Shown here one piece after another: positions 1-5,745 of a stretch of 5,745 nucleotides of DNA. Both the position numbers and the translations under genes were made by a program. The stretch comes from Flavobacterium sp. (GTDB lineage: Bacteria; Bacteroidota; Bacteroidia; Flavobacteriales; Flavobacteriaceae), in the NCBI GenBank assembly GCA_017989775.1, contig JAGNPF010000114.1:1-5745 (forward strand). Reading direction: 5' to 3'. The notes beneath the pieces are model-generated. The model made no database searches, was not told the origin of the DNA, and was given only the letters and a program-made list of their open reading frames with translations. Positions within the stretch are counted from its first letter, which is position 1. Every line of letters begins with the position of its first letter.

Positions 1-67
1 GTTCAATTCGTAATCGTTTGCTTGTGTCGCCTTGGCGTTTTAAGGATAAAAGTTGTTCCCAGTTCAT
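1..67 (-). CDS. dgt: dGTP triphosphohydrolase, N-terminal fragment (runs off left edge)
   Basis: The minus strand opens with ATG at 67-65 and stays open to the window edge, giving 22 residues that begin MNWEQLLSLKRQGDTSKR and continue LRIE. I recognise this as the start of the Bacteroidota dGTPase, an HD-domain metalloenzyme that hydrolyses dGTP (and related dNTPs) to the deoxynucleoside and triphosphate in the cytoplasm. The HD motif and all catalytic residues would lie beyond the edge, so the assignment rests on the N-terminal signature alone. The gene starts 47 bp after the stop of the Lrp-type regulator on the same strand. A good promoter lies in that gap, so it can be transcribed on its own. 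No terminator separates the two genes, so readthrough from the regulator is also possible. Confidence 0.75.
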   Translation of the reverse strand, partial: MNWEQLLSLKRQGDTSKRLRIE

Positions 68-93
68 AGTGATTGGTAATTTTGGATTTGGAC

Positions 94-126
94 CAAAGAT
101 AAAAGAAAATACAATCAAATCGCCAA
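94..126 (-). promoter_or_regulatory. Promoter for dgt (Bacteroidota type)
   Basis: On the minus strand, TATCTTTG (101 to 94) matches the Bacteroidota -7 consensus TAnnTTTG exactly. A TTG (126 to 124) lies 22 bp upstream, within the spacing known for flavobacterial -33 elements. The -33 part overlaps the last codons of the lrp-type gene. Transcription would start near 87-89 and leave a leader of about 20 nt before the dgt ATG. Predicted from sequence only. Confidence 0.6.
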
Positions 127-576
127 TGCGGTACTGTGTTTGATTTCGCCCATCACAAAAACACTTTGGGTGTTTCCGATGTTTTCGATGGTGGATAATT
201 TGTTCATCACGAAATCTTGGTAACTCGACATGTCTTCGACCAAAATTTTCAGCATAAAATCATAATCGCCCGCAATGTTATAGCATTCGATGATTTCGGG
301 AAGTGCAACGATGTCTTTCACAAAATTGCTCCCCACATTTTTGGCGTGTTCTTTGAGTCGAACATTGCAAAAAACAGTCATCCCGAGATTCAATTTTTTC
401 TTGTCCAACAAAGCCACGTATTTCGTGATGTAGCCATCGCGTTCCAATCTTTTGATGCGTTCGTAAACTGGCGTAACCGTCAGAAAAAGTTTCGCGGCAA
501 GCTCTTTTGTGTTGATATTGGAGTTTTCCTGCAAGTGTTTTAATATCTGTAAATCGATGTTGTCCAAGTTTTCCAT
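115..576 (-). CDS. Lrp/AsnC family transcriptional regulator
   Basis: This is a 153-residue protein, the usual length for the Lrp/AsnC (feast/famine) family of DNA-binding regulators that sense amino acids. Residues about 5-55 form the N-terminal winged helix-turn-helix: IDLQILKHLQ leads in, then KELAAKL and the recognition helix around VTPVYERIKRLERDGYI. Residues about 67-145 form the RAM ligand-binding/oligomerisation domain, with the family's GDYDFML motif at 103-109. The ATG at 576 places the family start (the residues just before IDLQIL) correctly, and there is no Shine-Dalgarno, as is normal in this phylum. The gene is divergent from metE across 156 bp that contains operator-like repeats, so control of metE and of itself is the simplest inference. 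The ligand is not known; methionine or another amino acid is plausible. Family assignment is secure, the regulatory target is inferred. Confidence 0.93.
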   Translation of the reverse strand: MENLDNIDLQILKHLQENSNINTKELAAKLFLTVTPVYERIKRLERDGYITKYVALLDKKKLNLGMTVFCNVRLKEHAKNVGSNFVKDIVALPEIIECYNIAGDYDFMLKILVEDMSSYQDFVMNKLSTIENIGNTQSVFVMGEIKHSTALAI

Positions 577-590
577 AGTTTTTTTTACTG

Positions 591-607
591 TTGAAAGTGA
601 ATTTCAA
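591..607. promoter_or_regulatory. Dyad in the lrp-type gene leader
   Basis: TTGAAA (591-596) and TTTCAA (602-607) form a perfect 6-bp inverted repeat with a 5-bp spacer, 15 bp upstream of the regulator's start codon. This position would suit autorepression. In A/T-rich DNA such a dyad can arise by chance, so it is listed as a candidate only. I found no exact TAnnTTTG element for the regulator gene in this intergenic region. Confidence 0.3.
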
Positions 608-620
608 ATTATTATTCAGC

Positions 621-648
621 ACAAATTACTGTAAAATTTACAAATTAC
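621..648. promoter_or_regulatory. Candidate Lrp-type operator region between lrp-type gene and metE
   Basis: Two identical 9-bp direct repeats ACAAATTAC (621-629 and 640-648) flank an 11-bp odd palindrome GTAAA-A-TTTAC (631-641). A degenerate third copy, TCAAATTAT, is at 604-612. The starts of the three copies are 17 and 19 bp apart, so they do not differ by exactly two helical turns but are close. The 15-mer at 629-643 agrees at 12 of 15 positions with the E. coli Lrp consensus YAGHAWATTWTDCTR; much of that consensus is simply A/T, so the match is weak support. The position between divergent regulator and target genes is the main argument. Confidence 0.4.
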
Positions 649-677
649 AAATCATTTTACTTGAAAAACAACACTAT

Positions 678-708
678 TTAAGTTTAAAAATCCATTTATA
701 TACATTTG
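678..708 (+). promoter_or_regulatory. Promoter for metE (Bacteroidota type)
   Basis: TACATTTG (701-708) matches the TAnnTTTG -7 consensus exactly. The -33 region is weak: TTA at 678-680, 20 bp upstream, is one mismatch from TTG. Transcription would begin near 714-716, giving a leader of about 17-19 nt before the metE ATG at 733. A weak -33 beside an operator-like region fits a promoter that depends on or responds to a regulator. The ATTTGTAAA at 704-712 overlaps the -7 element and is the reverse complement of TTTACAAAT at 637-645. Confidence 0.6.
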
Positions 709-732
709 TAAAGTAAAAAACACTAAACAAAT

Positions 733-3057
733 ATGAAAACAAACAATTTGGGTTATCCAAGAATTGGCAGCAACAGAGAACTGAAAAAAGCCAGCGAATT
801 ATACTGGGCAGGAAAAATTACTGCCGATGAATTACTGGAAGTTGGAAAAAATATCCGTCAAGAAAACTGGCAAATACAAGCCAATGCAGGAATAGATTTA
901 ATTCCTTCCAACGATTTTTCTTTCTACGACCAGGTTTTGGATTTAACGCTTACTGTAGGAGCAATTCCAAGTCGTTACAGCGAAATTGCAAAAACCAACT
1001 CCGCTTTGGATTTATATTTTGCCATGGCGAGAGGTTTGCAGAAAGAAGGACAAGACGTGGTGGCAATGGAAATGACCAAATGGTTCGACACCAATTATCA
1101 TTACATCGTCCCGGAATTTACCAAAAACCAAAAATTCGAATTGTTTTCGACCAAAATAATTGACGAATTTGCGGAGTCCAAAAAACTGGGAATTACAACA
1201 AAGCCTGTATTGATTGGCCCTGTATCTTATTTGTTATTGGGAAAAGAAAAAGGCGACGATTTTCACAGAATTGATTTAATCGAAAAAGTATTGCCTGTAT
1301 ATTTTGAAATTCTAAACGCATTGCAAAACGAAGGAGCAGAATACATTCAGTTGGACGAACCATTTTTGGCATTGAACCTGACCGATAAAGAACGTCTCGC
1401 CATTACTTATGTTTACAATGAAATCAACAAAAATTTTCCTTCCTTAAAAGTAATCTTGACCAATTATTTTGACTGTTTTGGAGAAAATTTAGAGACTGTT
1501 TTGGCTTTGCCAGTTCACACATTGCATTTGGATTTGGTGCGTTGTTCCTCACAATTGGATGATATTTTGGAATCCGGGAAATTGGCTTCCAATGTAAATC
1601 TTTCCCTTGGCGTTGTTGACGGAAGGAACATTTGGAAAAATGATTTCAAAAAATCATTGGCTCAAATCGAAAAAGCAGTTAATGCTTTGGGGAAAGACCG
1701 AATTTTAATCGCTCCTTCCTGTTCTTTGATTCACTCGCCTTGTGATTTGGATTTGGAAACCAATGACAAAACATTAACTCCCGAAATCAAGCAATGGCTG
1801 GCTTTTGCCAAACAAAAAATTGAAGAAATAGTAATCCTTCGAAATTTGGCTTCCGGTGAAATTACCGAAAACGACCAAGCGCATTATGAAGAAAATATTT
1901 TGACCAATGAAAACCGAAAAACTTCAAAATTAATCCACAATGACGAAGTCAAGAATCGTGTGGCAAGCATTACAAAAGGAGACGATCAAAGACGAAATTT
2001 ATTTGCAATTCGAAGATTCAAACAAATTGAAGCTTTAAAACTGCCATTATTCCCAACGACAACAATCGGTTCTTTTCCGCAGACAGCAGAAGTAAGAAGC
2101 TGGAGAGCCAAATTCAAAAAGGGAGAACTAAGTCAACAACAATACGATGATTTATTGCAAAAAGAAACCGAAGAAACCATCCGTTTTCAGGAAGAAACCG
2201 GAATCGATGTTTTGGTTCACGGAGAATTTGAACGTAACGATATGGTGGAATATTTCGGCGAACAATTGGACGGATTTACCTTTACCAAAAACGGCTGGGT
2301 GCAGAGTTACGGAAGTCGCTGTGTAAAACCTCCTGTTATTTATGGAGATGTTTCCCGTCCCAATCCAATGACCGTAAAATGGGCTGAATTTGCGCAATCG
2401 CTTACGCCAAAATGGGTAAAAGGAATGTTGACCGGCCCTGTAACCATTCTGCAATGGTCATTTGTCCGCAACGATCAGTCACGTTCCGAAACCTGCACAC
2501 AAATTGCTTTGGCGATTCGTGACGAAGTGGTAGATTTAGAAAAAGCTGGGATCAAAATCATCCAAATTGACGAACCTGCGATTCGTGAAGGACTGCCGTT
2601 GCGCAAAGAGGAATGGGCAAATTATTTGGATTGGGCGATAAAAGCTTTCAGAATTTCCGCTTCTGGCGTAAAAGATGACACACAAATTCATACGCACATG
2701 TGTTACAGCGAATTCAACGACATTATCCAAAATATTGCCGATATGGATGCCGATGTTATCACGATTGAATGTTCGCGTTCGCAAATGGAATTGTTAGATG
2801 TTTTTGCCGATTTCAAATATCCAAACGAAATAGGTCCCGGCGTTTACGATATTCACTCGCCACGAGTTCCGTCACGAAATGAAATGGTGCAATTGTTGAA
2901 AAAAGCTTCGGCTGTTGTTCCTGTGGAACAGCTTTGGGTAAATCCGGATTGTGGTTTAAAAACAAGACATTGGGATGAAACCAAAAAAGCTTTGATCGAA
3001 ATGGTCGCTGCCGCACAACAAATGCGAGTTGCTGTAGAAAATATTGCAACCGTTTAA
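733..3057 (+). CDS. metE: Cobalamin-independent methionine synthase (5-methyltetrahydropteroyltriglutamate--homocysteine methyltransferase)
   Basis: This 774-residue cytoplasmic enzyme transfers the methyl group of 5-methyltetrahydrofolate (polyglutamate form) to homocysteine, the last step of methionine synthesis, without vitamin B12. It is complete and of normal family length (E. coli MetE is 753). Residues 1 to about 330 are the N-terminal folate-binding barrel, opening with LGYPRIGSNRELKKA. Residues about 435-765 are the catalytic barrel. All four zinc ligands are present: H655 and C657 (in HTHMCYS), E679 (in ITIEC) and C740 (in NPDCGLKTR), each offset by 14 from E. coli H641, C643, E665 and C726. 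The homocysteine-binding IGSFPQT (445-451) and E498 in HGEFERNDMVEYFGE are also intact. The ATG at 733 gives the canonical N terminus. There is no Shine-Dalgarno, only an A-rich leader. The gene stands alone, divergent from the Lrp-type regulator, which probably controls it, and ends in a strong terminator. Confidence 0.98.
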   Translation: MKTNNLGYPRIGSNRELKKASELYWAGKITADELLEVGKNIRQENWQIQANAGIDLIPSNDFSFYDQVLDLTLTVGAIPSRYSEIAKTNSALDLYFAMARGLQKEGQDVVAMEMTKWFDTNYHYIVPEFTKNQKFELFSTKIIDEFAESKKLGITTKPVLIGPVSYLLLGKEKGDDFHRIDLIEKVLPVYFEILNALQNEGAEYIQLDEPFLALNLTDKERLAITYVYNEINKNFPSLKVILTNYFDCFGENLETVLALPVHTLHLDLVRCSSQLDDILESGKLASNVNLSLGVVDGRNIWKNDFKKSLAQIEKAVNALGKDRILIAPSCSLIHSPCDLDLETNDKTLTPEIKQWLAFAKQKIEEIVILRNLASGEITENDQAHYEENILTNENRKTSKLIHNDEVKNRVASITKGDDQRRNLFAIRRFKQIEALKLPLFPTTTIGSFPQTAEVRSWRAKFKKGELSQQQYDDLLQKETEETIRFQEETGIDVLVHGEFERNDMVEYFGEQLDGFTFTKNGWVQSYGSRCVKPPVIYGDVSRPNPMTVKWAEFAQSLTPKWVKGMLTGPVTILQWSFVRNDQSRSETCTQIALAIRDEVVDLEKAGIKIIQIDEPAIREGLPLRKEEWANYLDWAIKAFRISASGVKDDTQIHTHMCYSEFNDIIQNIADMDADVITIECSRSQMELLDVFADFKYPNEIGPGVYDIHSPRVPSRNEMVQLLKKASAVVPVEQLWVNPDCGLKTRHWDETKKALIEMVAAAQQMRVAVENIATV

Positions 3058-3059
3058 TT

Positions 3060-3102
3060 AAAAAACACCTAGTACATCCAATGATTTACTAGGTGTTTTT
3101 TT
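3060..3102. terminator. Bidirectional rho-independent terminator shared by metE and the RDD gene
   Basis: A perfect 15-bp inverted repeat (3060-3074 with 3087-3101) has a core of CACCTAGTA/TACTAGGTG and a 12-nt loop. The outer part pairs a run of A with a run of T, so each strand ends in a U tract: seven T on the plus strand (3096-3102), six on the minus strand (3065 to 3060). It begins 2 bp after the metE stop. The convergent RDD gene stops at 3117, so the same hairpin serves both. Confidence 0.9.
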
Positions 3103-3116
3103 CTTTTATAATTTCA

Positions 3117-3596
3117 TCAAGGAAATGCAATCGCTCCTTTTTTATGGTTGAATTCGTGTTTTCGGACCACGTAGGTATCCGAAAAAAAATCGTGTAAACC
3201 CCTGAAATTGGTTCCAAAAAAAGTAAGTCCTTCAAGGGGAATAAAACGACACAAGGTTCGCATCAATATGCTTTTATGACCCGGTTTGAGCCCTTCTTTT
3301 GTTATCACGATGGTCTTGGTAAAATATTTGGCGAAAGTTCTGGAAAAATACGTTTCGGTCAAATAATAATACAAAAACAGCGCAACGAGCCAAAAAAGCA
3401 CTTTTTCATAAGTGGTGGTCGATTCAACCCAATTGGACAATTCATAATTATTGGAGACGTCTCCAATGATCATAACCGTTGTTCCAATACTACCCAAAAT
3501 AATGTGCACCATCAACAAATCGAGAATGCCGTTCAAAAAACGTTGCCATTTTGAGGCCAATAAATCATCCGTAATCGTAAATTCACTATTTTTCAT
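3117..3596 (-). CDS. RDD family membrane protein
   Basis: A 159-residue protein starting at ATG 3596 (MKNSEFTITDDLLASKWQR). The frame remains open upstream to an ATG at 3704, but a promoter at 3648-3679 lies inside that extension and the extra 36 residues do not look like family sequence, so the shorter start is chosen. Two clear hydrophobic segments lie at about residues 20-45 and 65-82. The RDD pattern is visible as R19 and D26 at the start of the first segment (QRFLNGILDLL) and as HDFFSDTYVV (135-144) near the C terminus. RTLCRFIPLE (113-122) resembles the CRFIPFE stretch I associate with Bacteroidota RDD proteins. The protein should sit in the inner membrane. The family's role is poorly defined; some members have been linked to ion or solute transport, and nothing here fixes a substrate. 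It is a single-gene unit, convergent with metE and downstream of the nrdA terminator. Confidence 0.8.
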   Translation of the reverse strand: MKNSEFTITDDLLASKWQRFLNGILDLLMVHIILGSIGTTVMIIGDVSNNYELSNWVESTTTYEKVLFWLVALFLYYYLTETYFSRTFAKYFTKTIVITKEGLKPGHKSILMRTLCRFIPLEGLTFFGTNFRGLHDFFSDTYVVRKHEFNHKKGAIAFP

Positions 3597-3647
3597 TTCG
3601 AGGATTTTTAAAAGTCCATAAAAAATGTTTTCACGCAATAACCTACT

Positions 3648-3679
3648 CAAATTTAGTGAATTGTTTTCATAAAAAACAG
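3648..3679 (-). promoter_or_regulatory. Promoter for the RDD gene (Bacteroidota type)
   Basis: On the minus strand, TAAATTTG (3655 to 3648) matches TAnnTTTG exactly. CTG (3679 to 3677), one mismatch from the TTG -33 element, lies 21 bp upstream. Transcription would start near 3641-3643, about 45 nt before the ATG at 3596. This position excludes the longer reading frame start at 3704. Confidence 0.55.
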
Positions 3680-3714
3680 GTTTGAAACCGGAAAAAACCA
3701 CCAAGAATTACATC

Positions 3715-3745
3715 AAAAAAAACAGCTACCAAAATTGATAGCTGC
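3715..3745 (-). terminator. Rho-independent terminator of nrdA
   Basis: On the minus strand, CAGCTA (3744 to 3739) pairs with TAGCTG (3728 to 3723). After one A-C mismatch the stem continues for a few more pairs around a small A/T loop, and it is followed by eight T (3722 to 3715). It lies about 40 bp downstream of the nrdA stop at 3784, and it ends the nrdA transcript before the RDD promoter. Confidence 0.85.
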
Positions 3746-3783
3746 TTCTCTTTATTCTTTGTTCTTTAATCTATTTTCTAAAT

Positions 3784-5745
3784 TTAAGAACCACACATTT
3801 CGCACTCATCCGGACCGGCGTTTTTGGCCAATTCGATCATTGCTCGATATTCTTCGGCAGTCATTTCAACACTGGAAGTATTTGCTTCCACTTCAACGGC
3901 AGGAAGCGGATCTACTTTTTTGTCGTTGTTCAAGGTGAATTTAATGGCATCAACGGCTGATTTTGTTCTCAAATAGTACATTCCGGTTTTCAATCCAGAT
4001 TGCCAAGCGTAGAAGTGCATCGATGTCAGTTTCGAATAATTGGCATCTTGCATGAACAAGTTCAACGATTGCGATTGGTCAATAAAATAACCACGTTGAC
4101 GCGACATGTCGATAATGTCCTTCATGGACATTTCCCATACGGTTTTGTATAGTTCTTTCAAGTCTTGCGGAATGCCGTCAATATTTTGAACCGAACCATT
4201 GTGACGCATAATTTCCTGCTTCAAATCTTCGTTCCACAAACCTCTTTTTACCAAGTCGTGCAACAAATGTTTGTTGACCACGATAAATTCTCCCGAAAGC
4301 ACTCTTCTGGTGTAAATATTGGAAGTATAAGGCTCGAAAGCTTCGTTGTTCCCCAAAATTTGTGAAGTCGAAGCGGTTGGCATTGGCGCCACCAACAAGG
4401 AGTTTCTCACCCCGTGCTCCATCACTTCTTTTCTCAAGGATGCCCAATCCCAACGTCCGGAAAGTTCCTCGTCCTTCAATCCCCAAAGGTTGTGCTGGAA
4501 TTCTCCTTGCGAAATTGGCGAACCTTTGAAAGTAGAATACGGTCCTTCTTCCTTGGCCATTTCCATCGAAGCGGTTACGGCTGCAAAATACAAAGTTTCG
4601 AATATTTCCTGGTTCAATTTCTTGGCTTCGTCGCTGGTAAAAGGCATACGCAACATAATGAAGGCATCGGCCAAACCTTGAACTCCAAGACCCACGGGGC
4701 GATGGCGCAAGTTGGAATTTTCGGCTTCTTGTACGGGATAATAATTTCTGTCGATTACTTTGTTCAAGTTTTTCGTCACTCGTTTGGTCACTTTGAACAT
4801 CAATTCGTGGTCAAATTTTCCGTTTTCCACAAACATTGGCAAGGAAATCGAAGCTAGATTACAAACTGCAATTTCGTCTTTCGAAGTAAATTCCATGATC
4901 TCGGTACACAAATTCGATGAACGAATGGTTCCCAGATTTTTTTGGTTTGATTTTCTGTTGGCGGCATCTTTGTACAACATGTATGGCGTTCCGGTCTCGA
5001 TTTGGGATTCCAGAATTTTCTCCCACAATTCACGTGCCTTGATGGTCTTTCTGCCTTTCTTCTTTTCTTCGTAAGAAATGTACAAGGCTTCAAATTCTTC
5101 GCCATAAACATCATACAAGCCCGGACATTCGTTCGGACACATCAAGGTCCAATATGAATCTTCTTGCACACGTTTCATGAACAAATCCGAAGTCCACATG
5201 GCAAAGAATAAATCTCTGGCGCGCATTTCTTCTTTTCCGGTATTCTTTTTCAAATCCAAAAATTCGAAAATATCGGCGTGCCAAGGTTCGATATAGATGG
5301 CAAAACTTCCTTTGCGTTTTCCTCCACCTTGATCCACATAACGAGCCGTGTCGTTGAAAACCCTCAACATCGGCACAATTCCGTTCGAGGTTCCGTTGGT
5401 ACCGCGAATATAGGAACCCGTTGCACGAACGTTGTGAATGGAAAGTCCCACTCCACCTGCCGATTGCGAAATCTTGGCCGTTTGCTTCAAAGTATCGTAA
5501 ATCCCGTCGATGCTGTCGTCCTGCATGGCCAAAAGGAAACAAGAAGACATTTGTGGTTTTGGAGTTCCGGCATTGAACAATGTTGGTGTAGCGTGCGTAA
5601 AGAATTTTTTCGACATCAAGTCGTAGGTTTCTATCACGGCGTCCAAATCACCCAAGTGGATTCCGACGGCCACACGCATCAACATATGTTGCGGACGTTC
5701 CACGATTTTTCCGTTTATTTTCAACAAATACGAACGTTCCAAGGT
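3784..5745 (-). CDS. nrdA: Class Ia ribonucleoside-diphosphate reductase, large (alpha) subunit; 5' end beyond right edge
   Basis: NrdA reduces ribonucleoside diphosphates to deoxyribonucleotides, using a radical supplied by the small subunit NrdB. The window holds the last 653 residues; the frame is open to the edge. Counting the TTG at 5742 as residue 1, catalytic residues are all present: C68 (SSCFLL), N277, C279 and E281 (NLCTEI), C294 (AVCNLAS), Y589 and Y590 (TGMYYLRT), and the C-terminal C647 and C650 (DECEMCGS) that are re-reduced by thioredoxin or glutaredoxin. The first five sit exactly 150 below human RRM1 C218, N427, C429, E431 and C444, so about 150 N-terminal residues are missing, including any ATP cone. 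The specificity-loop regions are recognisable at [12 protein letters not shown] (106-117) and [17 protein letters not shown] (139-155). The TTG is not a start: it encodes Leu in [13 protein letters not shown]. Sequence is closer to the eukaryotic type than to E. coli NrdA. No nrdB lies downstream; it is probably upstream, off the window. Confidence 0.97.
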   Translation of the reverse strand, partial: TLERSYLLKINGKIVERPQHMLMRVAVGIHLGDLDAVIETYDLMSKKFFTHATPTLFNAGTPKPQMSSCFLLAMQDDSIDGIYDTLKQTAKISQSAGGVGLSIHNVRATGSYIRGTNGTSNGIVPMLRVFNDTARYVDQGGGKRKGSFAIYIEPWHADIFEFLDLKKNTGKEEMRARDLFFAMWTSDLFMKRVQEDSYWTLMCPNECPGLYDVYGEEFEALYISYEEKKKGRKTIKARELWEKILESQIETGTPYMLYKDAANRKSNQKNLGTIRSSNLCTEIMEFTSKDEIAVCNLASISLPMFVENGKFDHELMFKVTKRVTKNLNKVIDRNYYPVQEAENSNLRHRPVGLGVQGLADAFIMLRMPFTSDEAKKLNQEIFETLYFAAVTASMEMAKEEGPYSTFKGSPISQGEFQHNLWGLKDEELSGRWDWASLRKEVMEHGVRNSLLVAPMPTASTSQILGNNEAFEPYTSNIYTRRVLSGEFIVVNKHLLHDLVKRGLWNEDLKQEIMRHNGSVQNIDGIPQDLKELYKTVWEMSMKDIIDMSRQRGYFIDQSQSLNLFMQDANYSKLTSMHFYAWQSGLKTGMYYLRTKSAVDAIKFTLNNDKKVDPLPAVEVEANTSSVEMTAEEYRAMIELAKNAGPDECEMCGS

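Noticed and set aside
3..143. A short plus-strand open frame at the left edge
   Set aside because: It overlaps the dgt start and the 3' end of the Lrp-type gene antisense, and its 46 residues resemble nothing I recognise; the minus-strand dgt reading explains the edge better.
217..543. A 108-codon plus-strand open frame antisense to the Lrp-type gene
   Set aside because: It lies entirely within a well-supported regulator gene, and has no promoter or recognisable protein features.
577..732. A SAM or cobalamin riboswitch before metE
   Set aside because: The predicted leader is under 20 nt and the intergenic region shows no G/C-containing paired stems typical of these aptamers; it is almost entirely A/T-rich repeats.
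3276..3554. A 92-codon plus-strand frame antisense to the RDD gene
   Set aside because: It is a shadow of the RDD reading frame. The composition is not protein-like and there is no promoter of the Bacteroidota type in front of it.
4414..4857. A 147-codon plus-strand open frame inside nrdA
   Set aside because: It is antisense to a highly conserved part of nrdA whose catalytic residues are intact. The translation has no recognisable domain and has the composition of a shadow frame.
5111..5542. A 143-codon minus-strand open frame overlapping nrdA in another frame
   Set aside because: Same-strand shadow of nrdA. The translation is rich in Arg, Cys and His with no domain, while the nrdA frame here contains conserved specificity loops.
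5740..5742. TTG as the start codon of nrdA
   Set aside because: The frame continues upstream through ACC to the edge, and TLERSYLL is internal family sequence about 150 residues from the true N terminus.

Overview
The window looks like chromosomal DNA from a Bacteroidota bacterium, most likely Flavobacterium or a close relative. The evidence is low-GC, A/T-rich intergenic DNA, A-rich leaders without Shine-Dalgarno sequences, exact TAnnTTTG promoter elements (the Flavobacterium/Bacteroides sigma-A type), and proteins of clearly flavobacterial type. It reads as an ordinary housekeeping region. I see no mobile element, CRISPR array, tRNA or rRNA, and no sign of recent transfer.

Layout from left to right. 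Positions 1-67 (minus strand) hold the first 22 codons of a dGTP triphosphohydrolase gene (dgt) that runs off the left edge. Its promoter sits in the 47-bp gap after, and in the 3' end of, an Lrp/AsnC-family regulator gene (115-576, minus). The regulator is divergent from metE (733-3057, plus), which encodes cobalamin-independent methionine synthase. The shared 156-bp intergenic region carries a compact set of repeats and dyads that looks like a regulator binding region, plus a metE promoter that gives a very short leader. metE ends in a strong, symmetric terminator shared with a convergent small RDD-family membrane protein gene (3117-3596, minus). Upstream of that gene are its own promoter and then a rho-independent terminator for nrdA. 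The rest of the window (3784-5745, minus) is the C-terminal 653 codons of nrdA, the large subunit of a eukaryote-like class Ia ribonucleotide reductase. Its first roughly 150 residues lie beyond the right edge.

Functional picture. The Lrp-type regulator is the obvious candidate to control metE and itself; this is inferred from divergent arrangement and operator-like repeats, not shown. There is no room for a SAM or cobalamin riboswitch in the metE leader. The two outer genes act on opposite sides of the dNTP pool: NrdA makes deoxynucleotides and Dgt hydrolyses dNTPs. They are separated by unrelated transcription units, so this may be coincidence. The main points beyond routine annotation are the truncated dgt start at the left edge, the corrected start of the RDD protein, and the candidate operator layout between lrp and metE.
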